Below, piece by piece: positions 1-18,850 of a DNA stretch of 62,000 nucleotides. Location of the stretch: positions 4,885,702 to 4,947,701 of the forward strand of contig RPFO01000022.1 in assembly GCA_009746045.1 (NCBI GenBank). The letters are read 5' to 3'. How positions within the stretch are numbered: position 1 is the stretch's first letter; every line of letters starts with the position of its first letter. A program made the position numbers and the translations under genes. The DNA is from Mesostigma viride (lineage: Eukaryota > Streptophyta > Mesostigmatophyceae > Mesostigmatales > Mesostigmataceae). The notes beneath the pieces are model-generated. The model saw only the letters and a list, made by a program, of their open reading frames with translations, had not been told where the DNA came from and ran no database searches.

Positions 1-952
1 GATGCCTGGACCGCTTCCAAACCCTGGTAGGCAGGCCATCCTTTCTCATGGCTGAGCTTGAACTATTTCATAGTGGCAACCAACAGATGTCTGTCCGCAA
101 TTTTTTCTTTCAGTCGGCACCGGCCTTTCCGGCAGATTGTGACACCTGTGTGCCTGCAATCTACCCTTGAATGCACACAAAGGGTGGCCTGTGGTGGGGG
201 TGGTACTGTTTTGTACTGGCAAAGGCCTCTGTTGAGGGGGGGGGGGGGGCTCCCACATAATGGAATGGCCACATCAGGGAATGGTTGTGCATCGAGAGGG
301 GTGATGCAGCTGCTGGTCTAGTGTACAGAAGCGAAAAGAAAAAGAGCCTTGCTGGCCTTGTTCGCCCCTTGGCATTGTTTGCCCTCTTGGCCTTGTTTGC
401 CCTCTTGGCCTTGTTTGCCCACCTGGCCTTGTTTGCCATCTTGGCCTTGTTTGCCCTCTTGGCCTTGTTTGTCCTGTTGGCCTTGTGGCCGTGTTTGCCT
501 TGATTGCGTTGTTTGTCCTGTTTGCCTTGGTTCCCGTCCACTTTTACGTTGCCAGTCGCCAGTGTCCTCGTTTTGCCCTCGTTCTCCCTCCTGGCTGGCT
601 GCCGTGCCTCGACATTTTTCTGTCTGTCGGTAGCGCACCCCTTACTCCCTCGGCATTCACTCTTGATTGCCATTACCTCCGTCCCTAAAGAATAGTCCCT
701 ACAGAATAGTCCGTATAGAGCAGACGTCCTGCCCCTTCCACGAGGTCGTGCTGTCTTACAATGCCCCCCCGGGTCGTGCTCCCCTGCTCGCTGCCCTTGT
801 GTCCCCCCCCATGGCTGCCCTTATATCTCCTGTAACCCCTCCCCTTATGCCTTCCCTCCTTTCTCCCCTAATTACTGCCCTTACATCGCCCCTTCTCCCT
901 CCCCTTATCCGCTCCCCTTATCCACTCCCCTTGCTGCTGGCGCACGCAACAG
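1..952 (+). other. Upstream intron sequence with an 18-bp minisatellite
   Basis: No exon could be recognised in this stretch. From about 353 to 500 it holds an 18-bp tandem unit built on TTGGCCTTGTTTGCCCTC, and from about 760 to 940 a C/T-rich tract that leads into the acceptor AG at 951-952. Since the first readable exon begins inside an RRM, this is most likely an intron of the PUF60-like gene. Confidence 0.5.
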
Positions 953-8876
<7,924 letters not shown>

Positions 8877-9186
8877 TTCATTCATTCGTCTACTCATCCA
8901 TCTGTAACTTTTCATGCCTCCATTGGGAGAGTCATGGGGCAGACTACTTGGCTGGATGACCCAGGGGTTATGTAAGGGCCTATCAAGCTGCGGAGATCAA
9001 GGGAGGGCAAGCGAAAGAGGGACGGTGATTATCTAATCGATTCGGCACGTGTTTGCGGGAGACGGACATCCATTGTCTCACGGACAAGTATTTTCTAATG
9101 GATTTGGGAGGTATTGGCCTCTTCTTTGCTTTGGAGGAAGATGCAGGACAAGTTGGTGTGGCAAGGTGTCATGCAGAACGAGGCCG
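8877..9186 (+). other. 3' flank of the PUF60-like gene
   Basis: Sequence after the TGA at 8874-8876, probably holding the 3' UTR. I see no clear polyadenylation signal and no further gene before the repeats at 9187. Confidence 0.35.
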
Positions 9187-9187
9187 C

Positions 9188-9222
<35 letters not shown>

Positions 9223-9640
9223 GGAAGGCGCGCCACTCACTCACTCACTCACTCACTCACTCACTCACTCACTCACTCACTCACTCACTCACTCACTCAC
9301 TCACTCACTCACTCACTCACTCACTCACTCACTCACTCACTCACTCACTCACTCACTCACTCACTCACTCACTCACTCACTCACTCACTCACTCACTCAC
9401 TCACTCACTCACTCACTCACTCACTCACTCACTCACTCACTCACTCACTCACTCACTCACTCACTCACTCACTCACTCACTCACTCACTCACTCACTCAC
9501 TCACTCACTCACTCACTCACTCACTCACTCACTCACTCACTCACTCACTCACTCACTCACTCACTCACTCACTCACTCACTCACTCACTCACTCACTCAC
9601 TCACTCACTCGTGAACTCACTCACTCACTCACTCACTCCC
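9187..9640. repeat. (CA)n then a long (ACTC)n microsatellite
   Basis: (CA)n at 9187-9220 is followed by about 400 bp of almost pure ACTC tetramer with one GTGA interruption near 9611. The repeat is readable in several frames as Thr-His-Ser-Leu polymers, which are not genes. Confidence 0.95.
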
Positions 9641-9835
9641 TCAATCGGCACCCACAGCACTTGCCGGATCGTCCGGCTATGGCGTGTCCGATTGCCGCTG
9701 TGGCATGCCTCTGGCATGAAGGAGAAAGGGGGCCTCTGCCCTTTCTTCCTGTTGGGCACATGCAGGGATTAAAAGCACTTCGGTGCTCCGTGGCTCCCCA
9801 ACGGGAGCACGAGTTTAATTAATTAATTAATTAAT
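9640..9835 (+). mobile_element. Retrotransposon 3'-end fragment with hairpin and AATT tail
   Basis: The sequence ends in a six-pair hairpin (GCTCCC 9793-9798, loop CAAC, GGGAGC 9803-9808) followed by a (TTAA)n tail to 9835. The same end occurs on the - strand at 44728-44960 and as a remnant at 49590-49640. No coding sequence is left. Confidence 0.7.
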
Positions 9836-10395
9836 TGGCAGCCAGCGTCGGTCCGTGAGCGTCCATGCCTCGGCGCCATAGGTGAGCACCCTGAGGACCA
9901 GGCCCTTGAGGAGCATGTGCTTGCGGTGCTCGCCGAGGGCCTTCGAGTGCCAGTAGGTCAGTTTGAGCGAACGATGCCTAGCCCAGGCCAGGCCGATGCG
10001 GGTGTCCACATCGTCGGCGGTGTCAGGGAGCATGCTCCCCACTGAGCAGTTAGAAGTGATCAGGAAACGGGTCCTCCGTCCCGTCTAGCAGACGCGGCAG
10101 CGGCGGGCGACTGGAAGCCCCAATCACCATCGCCTCAATTTTGACGGTAATCTCCAACCCCACCGCCCTCGCCTCCAAGCCCAGACAGTCCAGCCAGGTC
10201 TGAATGTGCTCGGGGCGCGCGATGGGGGTGGTGTCATCCGCATAAATCAAGTCGGGCAGGTGGTAGCCCGGGTCAACGCCGCCGTGTTCGCGCGCGTTAA
10301 GGATGTCCAAGCCGGGCTCGAACCCCTAACTGTAAGAGCAGCAAAGCGCGCACGTGCTCGGTGCATGACATGATCCACGACAATAATGAACAGAT
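9836..10395 (-). pseudogene. Non-LTR reverse transcriptase fragment, inverted and decayed
   Basis: The minus strand carries the reverse-transcriptase palm with YADDT, followed by PEHIQTWLDCLGLEARAVGL, LLDGTE, DTADDVDTRIGLAWA and LTYGAEAWTL, in two frames (10310-10050 and 10042-9834). It is the counterpart of 10603-11155 on the + strand but differs by many substitutions, so it comes from another copy of the family. It lacks the N-terminal endonuclease and most of the fingers. Confidence 0.85.
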
Positions 10396-11763
10396 ATGGG
10401 GACAGGATATGTTGACTATATCAAGGCCTTTGACACGGTTCTCTGGGAGGCTCTTTGGGCCATCCTAGCTCTGGATCGGGTACCACCTGCGTTTATTGCT
10501 GCCATTCGCCGTCTGTATGAGGGCTCACAGGCAGTAGTGCGGACTGCGGAGGGCACCACTCCACCATTCCCCCTTCACCACGGGGTGTGGCAAGGTTGTG
10601 TCCTGTCCCCATACCTGTTCATTATTGTCGTGGATCACGTCATGCGCCGGGCACGTGCGCGCTTTACTGCTCTTAAGGGGTTCGAGCCAGGCTTGGACAT
10701 CCTTAACGTGAAAGAGCACGGCGGGGTTAGACCTGGTTACCGCCTTGCCGATCTGATTTATGCGGATGATACCACCCTCATCGAGAGCCCCGAGCACATT
10801 CAGACCTGGCTGGACTGCCTGGGCCTGGAGGCTCGGGCGGTGGGGCTGGAGATTAGTGTCAAAACTGAGGCGATGGTGATAGGAGCATCCAATAAACCAC
10901 CGCTGCCGCGCCTGCTCGACGGGACGGAGGTCCCGTTCCGCGACCGCTTCAAGCTGCTGGGGAGCTGGCTTCCTGACACCGCCGACGATGTGGACACCCG
11001 CATCGGCCTTGCCTGGGCCAAGCTCCGTTCGCTCACACCCTACTGGCGCTCGAAGGGCCTTCACGGGCACCGCAAGCGCATGCTCTTCAAGGTCCTCGTC
11101 CTCACGGTGCTCACGTATGGCGCCGAGGCGTGGACCCTCACACCCAAACTGGCAGCTCGGCTTGACGGCACAGTTTACAGGATGCTCCGGCAGGTCCTTA
11201 ATGTAGGTTTTTCAGAGCGTCCGTCATCAGAGTCTTTGTATCATGGCATGCCTCGTGTTTCGGACGAGATTAGGCAGCGTAGGATAGCATTTGTAGGACA
11301 CCTTGCACGCACCAGCCAGGTCGACACCACCCTCGGTCTGGCCGGCCCCCAGCGGCTTGGACAGCCAGGGCGGCACATTCTGACCTGGCCTGGCCCCAAG
11401 GACATTAATTCCCAAAAGGGTAGGGAAACCTGTCACGAACTACGTTCAGATGTTGCTGGACGACCTAGTGGTCCCAGCCCAGTTTGAGCACCGCATCCAC
11501 TCTCTCTCCCGTCTTTGGACTGCCATGCAGGACAAGACGCGGTGGAAGAAGATTGTCAAGGCGCACACGCCCGACCCTGTGGGCAAGCCACCTCCCCCCA
11601 AGCGGAGGAGGCGTTTTGATGAGTAGTGCAGTTAGGATTTTCTAGATAGAGTTAGGATAGTTCGATCACGCGGCTTCCTCCACCCCATCCATCATGAAAT
11701 ATGTGCTACATGACCTCCCCACGGAGGCATGTTATAATTTAATTTAATTTAATGGGGACAGGA
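10396..11763 (+). mobile_element. 5'-truncated non-LTR retrotransposon (RTE-like by eye) with 12-bp target-site duplication
   Basis: The target duplication ATGGGGACAGGA is at 10396-10407 and 11752-11763. The reading frame 10396-11487 holds the reverse-transcriptase core (DYIKAFDTV, GCVLSPYLFI, LIYADDTTLIE), the motif LGSWLPDTADDVDTRI and the C-terminal block YGAEAWTLT...RRIAFVGHLAR. A frame change near 11434 is needed to reach the natural C-terminus GKPPPPKRRRRFDE at 11626. A 3' UTR, a hairpin (CCTCC 11714-11718, loop CCAC, GGAGG 11723-11727) and a (TTTAA)n tail follow. The endonuclease is missing because of the truncation. Clade assignment is inferred from motif resemblance. Confidence 0.88.
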
Positions 11764-12752
11764 CCTGGGCGGACATGCTTAAGCAGCACACCACCTCCAC
11801 CACCTCCGCCGTCGCAGCCCAGCTCCAGCGGCAGACGCTTGACCTCCGCGAGGAGGCTGAGCTCGCCAATTAGCGCAGCCTCAACGCCATCCTCAAGAAC
11901 TTCGACATGGAGGAAGGTGAGAATTCCGAGAAGCTTGCACGTGCGTTTGAGAGCAAAATCCTTGCACGCATGGGCCTCCTTGGTGAGATTAAGCTGACCG
12001 CCCACCGCCTCCCCCGCGCGCGGGGTAAGGCAGGGGCGCCTCCGCTTCTTCTCATCTTTGAGAGCCCGGCGGACAAGATTTCTTTTCTCAGACGCCGCAA
12101 GCGGCTCGAGAAGACTCTCTTCACCCTTGATGACGACTTGACCCTGGCGCAGCAACAACGGCGACGGGAGCTATGGCCGACCTACCTCCAGCTCCGGCAG
12201 ACCAAGGCGGGGCAGCCGGTGTACTGGAAGGGGGCGGCCATCTACGTCGGCCACAAGCCCTGGCATGCGACCCCTGCGGCCCCAACGACTCCAGACGCCC
12301 CAGCTTAGGGGAATACAGCAGTAGTAGTGTAGAATAGATAGACCGTGGCCATGTACATGTACGCCTCCTAGAGGCACTATCCCAGCTAAGCCACGCGCTT
12401 TACTTAATCATGTACATGTGTGCCTATGATGAGCCACACCCCAGATGATGCCCAGCTTTATTTAGTTCTGTTGTGCCTATGCAGGGAGTAACTCTCTGCT
12501 GAGACGCCATGCCCTAGCTTCTTTGTATAGCTATGCTGATCTTCCCCCCCATGACAGGCTCCCCCTTCGCTGGGCATAGCTTGAAGATCATGGGGATGCA
12601 AGTGCCCTGGTGCACCTAGAGCAAGGGTCCTTTACATCCCCACCCTTGCAGGAAGTAGCTTAGGATGTATGATAGGCCATATGCCCCCTCTCAAGGGCTA
12701 TGTGCTACATATACTCCCAACGGAGTTATGTTACAATTCAATTCAATTCAAT
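11764..12752 (+). mobile_element. ORF1-only retrotransposon remnant with 3' UTR and TTCAA tail
   Basis: It encodes the C-terminal half of an ORF1-type protein: TWADMLKQHTTS, then an in-frame TAG at 11871-11873, then LPRARGKAG, LDDDLTLAQQQRRRELWPTY and VYWKGAAIYVGHKPW up to the stop at 12306-12308. Immediately after comes a 3' UTR containing GGGAGTAACTCTCTGCTGAG, a hairpin (ACTCC, CAAC, GGAGT at 12713-12726) and a (TTCAA)n tail. There is no reverse transcriptase between ORF1 and the tail. The first line of this element directly abuts the target duplication of the preceding insertion. Confidence 0.8.
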
Positions 12753-13581
12753 GGAGGGAGACAGGGGGTAACAATAAAGGTTGATAGGGAAAACACACAT
12801 ACGCACACCACCACGACCAACACAAACAACCGAAACTAAGAAGGAAAAGAGGGAACTCTCCTTCCTACAGATGGTAGCCACACGGCTCCTGCGGTCTTCA
12901 CGTCTTTCCTCTCAGGCAACCTACCCTAGTCCTTCCACGACGTTGGAACACCATGCGTTCAGGAATAGCTGTCTCACTTTATAAGATTTCGATAGCATTA
13001 GCTGGGAATACACACTTTTTCTTATTATTTCATTTGTATTCATTAACATTTATACACAATCAGTCAGCCACACTATGGAGGCACCAGGTGCACTCACAAA
13101 GATGGCAAAATTAGCGCAGAATCTTAAATGAGATAACATTCTATCTAATCACAAGTATAGCTACTATATCAAGGAGACAATACAATATCAAGTATAGCTA
13201 CTATATTATTATTAGCAAGGAATCTAGTGGCTACCACGAATCAACACAAGCCATTAGGTACTTCCTACAAGAGTTTAGCAGGGAAGGGCACATTGGGCGA
13301 GCTGGGTGAGGGTCATGACAGTCTCATCATCACGTCCCCCAAAAACTGTTCATTCCCCAATGGGGGATGCTGTCAGACCACTCTTCAAACAAGCAACTTT
13401 CCAAAGAAAAGCCCCAAAAGAATCGATGTCAAAGACCTACCCTAATTCATATCCAAATATTACAGCGATTTCAGTTTTCCGGCCACTGAGCGGCCTTCTA
13501 TAATTACAAAAAGCATGCGCATCGCCGCGCACGATTGAAACAGGGAGCATAAACACCCCACCCCACCCCATTCAACTCGAT
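12753..13581. other. Downstream flank of the U-box gene; no gene seen
   Basis: AT-rich sequence that probably holds the 3' UTR of the minus-strand U-box gene. It contains a short copy of the interspersed repeat start (TATCAAGGAGACAA near 13170) and a local duplication of CAAGTATAGCTACTATAT at about 13153 and 13189. Confidence 0.4.
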
Positions 13582-15675
13582 TTATACACAGATCGTGTCC
13601 GTGATCCCCGACACCAGCTGCCCCGGCCGCTCATGCCCTGGGATTGAACCCTCCGCCAAGCCCTTGCACTCGGCCACCGGCGCCGGCGGGCACAGGTTCT
13701 GCATCGCCATCGCGGCCGCCTGCTTGCCCAGGTTGTTCCCGTTCTGCGCGATCCGCGGGAGCAGCAGCGGCGCCCGCGTGGCGCGAATCGCTTCCCGGTT
13801 CTGCGCGTGGAAGCTCAAGTTGCACAGCGTGCTCGCCGCGGCCGCCTGGAGATCCAGGCTGCTGCTTGAGAGCATCCGCGCTAGGATCGGGGCAGCTCCC
13901 TCCGCACCGATCCGGCTCTGGTTCTCCGGGCTAAGTGCAAGGTTCGCCAGGGCTAGGGCGGCCGCCTCCTTGGCCCCCGCTGTGCCCACCTGGAGGAGCT
14001 CCACCAGGATCGGAATCGCCCCCTCCTCCACGATCCTTGCGGTGTTGGCGGTGTTGTACGCGGCCAGGTTGCGGAGGACCTCGGCTGCGGCCTCGCGGCC
14101 CTCGGGGTGGCCGAACCGAAGAAGGAGGACAAGGGGGGCTATCGCGCCCTCGCGCGCAATGATCACCTTGTTGTTGCTGTCATTGTCGCTCAGGTTGCAG
14201 AGCGCGCCTGCGGCCGCCTCCTGCCCCGCGGCCGACCAGATCTTGAGGAGGGCGATCAGCGGCGGGATTGCGCCCTCGAGCGCCAGCGTCGGCTTGTTGG
14301 CCTCATCCATCGAGAGACGCCGGATCATGCGCGCAGCCGCCTCCTTCTGGCGCTGCGTCCCGTTCTTAAGGACCTGGACGGCCGTATAGATGGGATCACC
14401 CAGCATGCTCGCGGACCCATATCCTGCGCCCGCGACGGGGGTCTTGCTGGCAGGGGTCATTAGCGCGTTCGCCTTCCGCCAGTTCGTGACCTTCTGTGCG
14501 GCCTGCTTGAGGCAGACACCGTGGTCGGACGCCCACTCATCGATGGTGTGGCGCATGCACAGGTTAGGCATAAGCTCGAGCGAGGAAAGGTCGGCACCAG
14601 TGACGGGGCAGGTGCGGTTGCCAGCAGAGAACCAGTGCTCGGCGCTCGTGCGGTCGCAGGTCTGGAGCGTGTCGGTGATGACCACGGGGTCGACCATGAG
14701 CTCCATCGAGATTGGGCACAGGAAGCTGCGCGGAGGGACCGGGTCGGTGCATGTGCTGGCCATCTGGCGGCCGGGGGCGATTGTCAGACCCGAGTTGTCA
14801 GAGGATAGCGCGTCCGCGCTGCTGGACTCCTCACACACGGACGGAGTGGCCATGTGGTTGGTCTCGTCACGCAGGCGCTCCGAGCAGTCCAGGGAGCGGC
14901 GCTTGCTGCTCCCGGAGGATGAGACGACGCGGGAGAGGACGGCCAGCTGGCTCTCGTAATGGTCCTTCATCCCGGCGAGCTCTTTGCGGAGGAACCGGAT
15001 CTCGACCTCCATCGCGCGCTTCTCCTCGTCCCAGCGAGCCTGACTTCCCGAGCACGAATTCGATACGGTCGCCAAGTCGACACTCGAGCGAGCAGGGACG
15101 GAGGAGAGGCTGAACGGAGAGGACGAGTGCGTGTCGAAGCTGCTTCGGATCCCGACGGACGCCGCGTGGGCACGCAGGAAAAAGCCGCTGAAGATTCGCT
15201 CTCTCGCCTCCTCCATGTCGGTGCGCATGCGATCCCGTGCTTCGCTGCCCAGCCTGGTAGTTATGAGATCTAGGCATTTTTCGAACTGCACCGCAAGCTG
15301 GCAAATGCGCTCGCCCATTTTCTTCCCCTTGAAATAGCCGAGGATCCCTCGCGTAGCGCAAGCATTCTTCACGATTGCCAGCGATTCGACCACCGTGTCG
15401 CGAAGGGTAACGACATCCTCCACAATGCGGTCGTTCGCAGACAGTTCTCTCAGCTCCGAGCTGGAAGGTCCGAAGCAGAGCTCCAGAAGCACACCGCGTG
15501 AAGCAGAAAGCAGCTCACCGTAGGCATTCCAAGTTTCCTTCCTCGCGTGAATCTCGGGAATGTAAGAAATGATCTCGTCCACACCACGCAACGTCTCCGC
15601 AAGTCTTGATTGCATTTTGTTCTCTTCTTCTACAAGAAAAGGTCCACCATAGTCGATCAAACGTTTGGTCCCCAA
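13582..15675 (-). CDS. U-box and armadillo-repeat E3 ubiquitin ligase (plant PUB type), intronless
   Basis: The reading frame has 697 residues with no intron. Residues 1-190 form a helical N-terminal region like that of plant U-box/ARM proteins (YFKGKKMGERICQLAVQFEKC). A short coiled-coil stretch lies near 213-250. The U-box is at about 315-385: SFLCPISMELMVDPVVI, CDRTSAEHWF, CPVTGADL, LMPNLCMRHTIDEW. Four to five armadillo repeats follow from about 430 to 670, with repeated AAGALCNLS, AAEVLRNLA and AALALANLA helices. In this family the U-box recruits an E2 and the ARM domain binds the substrate in the cytosol. The start at 15675 gives the longest frame and keeps the N-terminal helix. GC content is high, as in the other genes. 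The substrate cannot be predicted. Confidence 0.95.
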   Translation of the reverse strand: MGTKRLIDYGGPFLVEEENKMQSRLAETLRGVDEIISYIPEIHARKETWNAYGELLSASRGVLLELCFGPSSSELRELSANDRIVEDVVTLRDTVVESLAIVKNACATRGILGYFKGKKMGERICQLAVQFEKCLDLITTRLGSEARDRMRTDMEEARERIFSGFFLRAHAASVGIRSSFDTHSSSPFSLSSVPARSSVDLATVSNSCSGSQARWDEEKRAMEVEIRFLRKELAGMKDHYESQLAVLSRVVSSSGSSKRRSLDCSERLRDETNHMATPSVCEESSSADALSSDNSGLTIAPGRQMASTCTDPVPPRSFLCPISMELMVDPVVITDTLQTCDRTSAEHWFSAGNRTCPVTGADLSSLELMPNLCMRHTIDEWASDHGVCLKQAAQKVTNWRKANALMTPASKTPVAGAGYGSASMLGDPIYTAVQVLKNGTQRQKEAAARMIRRLSMDEANKPTLALEGAIPPLIALLKIWSAAGQEAAAGALCNLSDNDSNNKVIIAREGAIAPLVLLLRFGHPEGREAAAEVLRNLAAYNTANTARIVEEGAIPILVELLQVGTAGAKEAAALALANLALSPENQSRIGAEGAAPILARMLSSSSLDLQAAAASTLCNLSFHAQNREAIRATRAPLLLPRIAQNGNNLGKQAAAMAMQNLCPPAPVAECKGLAEGSIPGHERPGQLVSGITDTICV

Positions 15676-16040
15676 CTTCCTCGTTGCGCTGCTTTTGCCT
15701 TCGGCGACGAAATCTTTTTGACTGAGGCGGTGCCGGGATATCGTTGAAGGCGTGGACTCTGACGATAAAGCGAAAAATCACCGCTGGAAAAGGTCACTTA
15801 AGTCCGGTTACAAGTGTACTCGCCGAACCATGTTCACGTGCACAGGCACGAACGCAGTGGATGTGTGCATTCAGTTGCCGTTACGACCGTACCGTTAGAA
15901 ATAAAGCGCTCGTCGAAAGGCTTTCTTCTACAAAGATATTTTATTGCAGCATGACGTATTTCGCTGTCGGGCAAAGATCCCGTACGAATCTCGGAATCTC
16001 GTGTGGTATTTTTTGTCGGGGAAATGGGTATATATAGGCC
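15676..16040 (-). promoter_or_regulatory. Upstream region of the U-box gene
   Basis: Sequence 5' of the minus-strand start codon. I see no clear TATA box at the usual distance. The promoter is presumed here only from position. Confidence 0.3.
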
Positions 16041-16910
16041 AGAGAGGTGAAACGGGAATATCGTGTGGATTCGCACTTTTCAGATATTTGTGCTGATATT
16101 AGGAAGTCTTGGGAAGTACTCCCACGTGCCTTCGGTAAGCTCACTGGGGCCTTGCTCCCCATGTGCGGCGTGGGCAACAACAACAGCACAACACATGGGG
16201 CGCGACCGCGGGTGTGGCGTGCAGAAATGTGCAGACATGAACTTCATCAACGGGTCCTCCGCGTAGGCCGTAGATTGTCCGCACGACCGGCGCGGCCGTC
16301 CCACCAAACTTGCCTGTCAGCACCTGACGGTCGCTGATATCGGCGTTGAGTACCCAAGAAGGGCGTTGAGTACCCATGTACCATCCAACCGATATAATAC
16401 TATACATATACCGGCCCTCGGCCACTATTCACTCTCTGCGGCCCATGTGCGGCGTGGGATACTACTGAACTGAACTGAACTGAGTACTGTACATCCTCAT
16501 CGCCGCAGATTATTACGATACTAAATATATATCCGTGCGGCGTGGTCAACAACAACAACAACAGCAACAGGAACGACAACGCAGATTACAACAGTATGGG
16601 ATTACAAGAGTATGTGTAGCTTGTATCACTGGCTGAGATATGGAACCTCGATGGAGCGGTCAAGAAAGGAAATCTCGGAATCTCGGGCGGATTTGCACTT
16701 GTTTCAGGTATTTGTGCTGATATTCGTGATGTTATTGTTGTTGTTGTTGTGTCCCACGCCGCACATGGGCAGCAGCTGATATTCGTGATAGCTCGTGCTG
16801 ATATTCGTGATGTGCGCACTTGATGTACATACTTCACACGTGCGTGCTTTACACGTCCATGCTGTTCAGTGTCGCTCCCCATGCAGTGCGGCGTGGGCAA
16901 CAGCGCTTCG
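16040..16910. repeat. Dispersed degenerate motifs in both orientations
   Basis: The motif CCCATGTGCGGCGTGGG, often followed by CAACAACAA, occurs near 16157, 16441, 16531 (shortened), 16874, and in reverse near 16737-16772. A second motif, ATTTGTGCTGATATT, recurs near 16086, 16710 and in shortened form near 16775-16810. No reading frame spans them. Confidence 0.6.
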
Positions 16911-18365
16911 TTTTTAGTTTTTTAACTTTTTTTTTTCGGGGAAATCAATCCTTTTCTTTTCGGGGAAAAAATCCTGCGCGCCGCCCTAAAAATTTCGAAA
17001 GGAGTGCACTCTGTCGCCAAAATTCTGCCGCCGGGCACATTTCCCCCCGTTTTGGGTGCTCGACTGCTCGATCCACGTCCCTGCCGCGCCGGACACACGA
17101 CGGAGTGTGGCTGGATGCCCCCCCTCCTCAACTTTACACGTGTAGCTCCAGGGTAGCTCCGTAAATTAATGATGCCCAAGTGCCCACGCTGTGCCAACCA
17201 TATTTTCATATTCGTGGACTTTGCGCCGAAATGTAAAAGCCGAAGGCGAAATGTAAGAGCTACTGGATGCTCGGATAAACAGGAAACGCATAACCTACTG
17301 GTTTACTAGCATACGCAGTTTCACAAAAAGCCGGCACAATTTGCAGCATCTGCAAGCCGTTGGATTTGCAAATACACCGTCTGTTCTATAATTGCGTCGT
17401 GTTTGTCAGCATCCCGTGCATTTTGGCCACATTGGGTGGTAAGCCAAAACATGCAGAGCAGTGGGATTACATGCAGGGCACATGCCAGCGTTAATGCCTT
17501 ATCGACGATATCAAAAGAGTCCGCTGTAAGAAATCCTTTGCTGCAAACGAGGCCCGAGGGTTGCAAACTAACCTGTCCAAGCCGGACACCCCGTTTTGAA
17601 GTGGCGCGGGCCTGGAAGGGAGCAAGTGAGTATTTTCCCTACTTAACCTAAGCGCGGCAAATTTAACCTAAGCTCGCGCAAGCCCTACTAGCACTACTTC
17701 ATTACTCATCCTTTTGTACCGAGTCAATAGATATACATCATGGCAAATCCTCCCTACCCTGTACTCCTCCCAAACCGCCGGTGTCGTACATGTGAGGCTA
17801 ATTTGAGATCGGTTTGCCCTTTCACCGCTTGGGTGCTGCATCCGAGTGTTTCATGCTCGATCAGCCATCCTAGCAATAGCCAGGGCTTCGGGAAGTGGGC
17901 AAGCCTTCATGCGTACATGGGGGCAGCAGCCTGATAATCCTGGGCTCCTAACTGGCAGAGAGTGGTTCTGTCTGCAGCCTTTTCGGTTGCCTGGATTGCG
18001 GTACCGCACGCCGCCCAGATGCAAAGGACTCAATTATTGAAAATGTAAGATACTTTTCCTTCCATACTTTTCCTTCCCGCCATCACTGTTTAGAGCACGC
18101 ATTTGGGCCTAGTAGCGACATCGTCCAGACAATCCAACGCCCTTGCATGAAACAAATTAGCCGTTGCCCATGCTCATGCCACGCATTTGCTAAATATAGG
18201 CACATCGTCCAGACATCGCCGTTGCTTGAAGGTCATGGTTCATGCTCATGTTTGGTGCATCCTCCAGGGAGCACCCTCCAGGGAAGTGGCAAGTCGATTC
18301 TCTCCCATTTCCCATGGAATTCCTGCACACGATTCCTGGCAAGTGAGGAACGAAGCAATTTGGCA
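16911..18365. other. Intergenic sequence; no gene recognised
   Basis: Reading frames up to about 80 residues exist but none resembles a known protein, and none shows a supported exon structure. Two short local duplications are present (TTTTCTTTTCGGGGAAA-like near 16935-16968, CCTTCCATACTTTTC near 18058-18075). The 5' exons of the MurE gene could lie in the right part. Confidence 0.35.
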
Positions 18366-18850
18366 GGATAATGGGGCAGCAAAGGGCAGGAAGGGGCAGA
18401 AAGGGGCAGGAAGGGGCGGAAAGGGGCAGGAAGGGGCAGGAAGGGGCAGGGAAGGGGCAGGGAAGGGGCAGGAAGGGGCAGGAAGGGGCAGGACGGGGCA
18501 GGGAAGGGGCAGGGAAGGGGCAGGGAAGGGGCAGGGAAGGGGCAGGAAGGGGCAGGACGGGGCAGGATGAGGCAGGTACGGGCGGGAAGGGGCAGGAAAG
18601 CGCGGCAAGGGGTGGGAAGGGGCAGGAAGGGGCTAGAACTTGGGAAAGCGACCCCTTATGCACGGGGGTAGCTTTCGCGAAGCCTAGGGCAGGGGAGGGG
18701 CAGGAAGGGGCAGGATGAAGCAGGTACGGGCATTAAGGTGCGGGAAGGGGCAGGAAAGGGCGGCAAGGGTTGGGAAAGGGCAGGAAGGGGCGGGAAGGGG
18801 ACGGAAGGCGAGGGAAGGGACGGGGAGGGACGGGAGGGGGCAGGAAAGGG
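18366..18850. repeat. G-rich 10-bp minisatellite (GGGGCAGGAA)n
   Basis: The array is GGGGCAGGAA/GGGGCAGGGA repeats, split at about 18636-18680 by unique sequence. The regularly spaced GGGG runs on the + strand could fold into G-quadruplexes. Confidence 0.92.

Noticed and set aside
9230-9640. Long reading frames of Thr-His-Ser-Leu repeats
   Set aside because: They are pure translation of the (ACTC)n microsatellite, open in all frames, with no unique sequence of their own.
9836-11751. Twin-priming inversion of a single retrotransposon
   Set aside because: The inverted part is a diverged duplicate of sequence also present in the forward part, and the forward part has its own target duplication, so two different copies are involved.
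13595-14389. 264-residue + strand frame opposite the U-box gene
   Set aside because: Antisense shadow of a GC-rich coding region; it has no features of its own, while the minus-strand frame shows clear U-box and ARM repeats.
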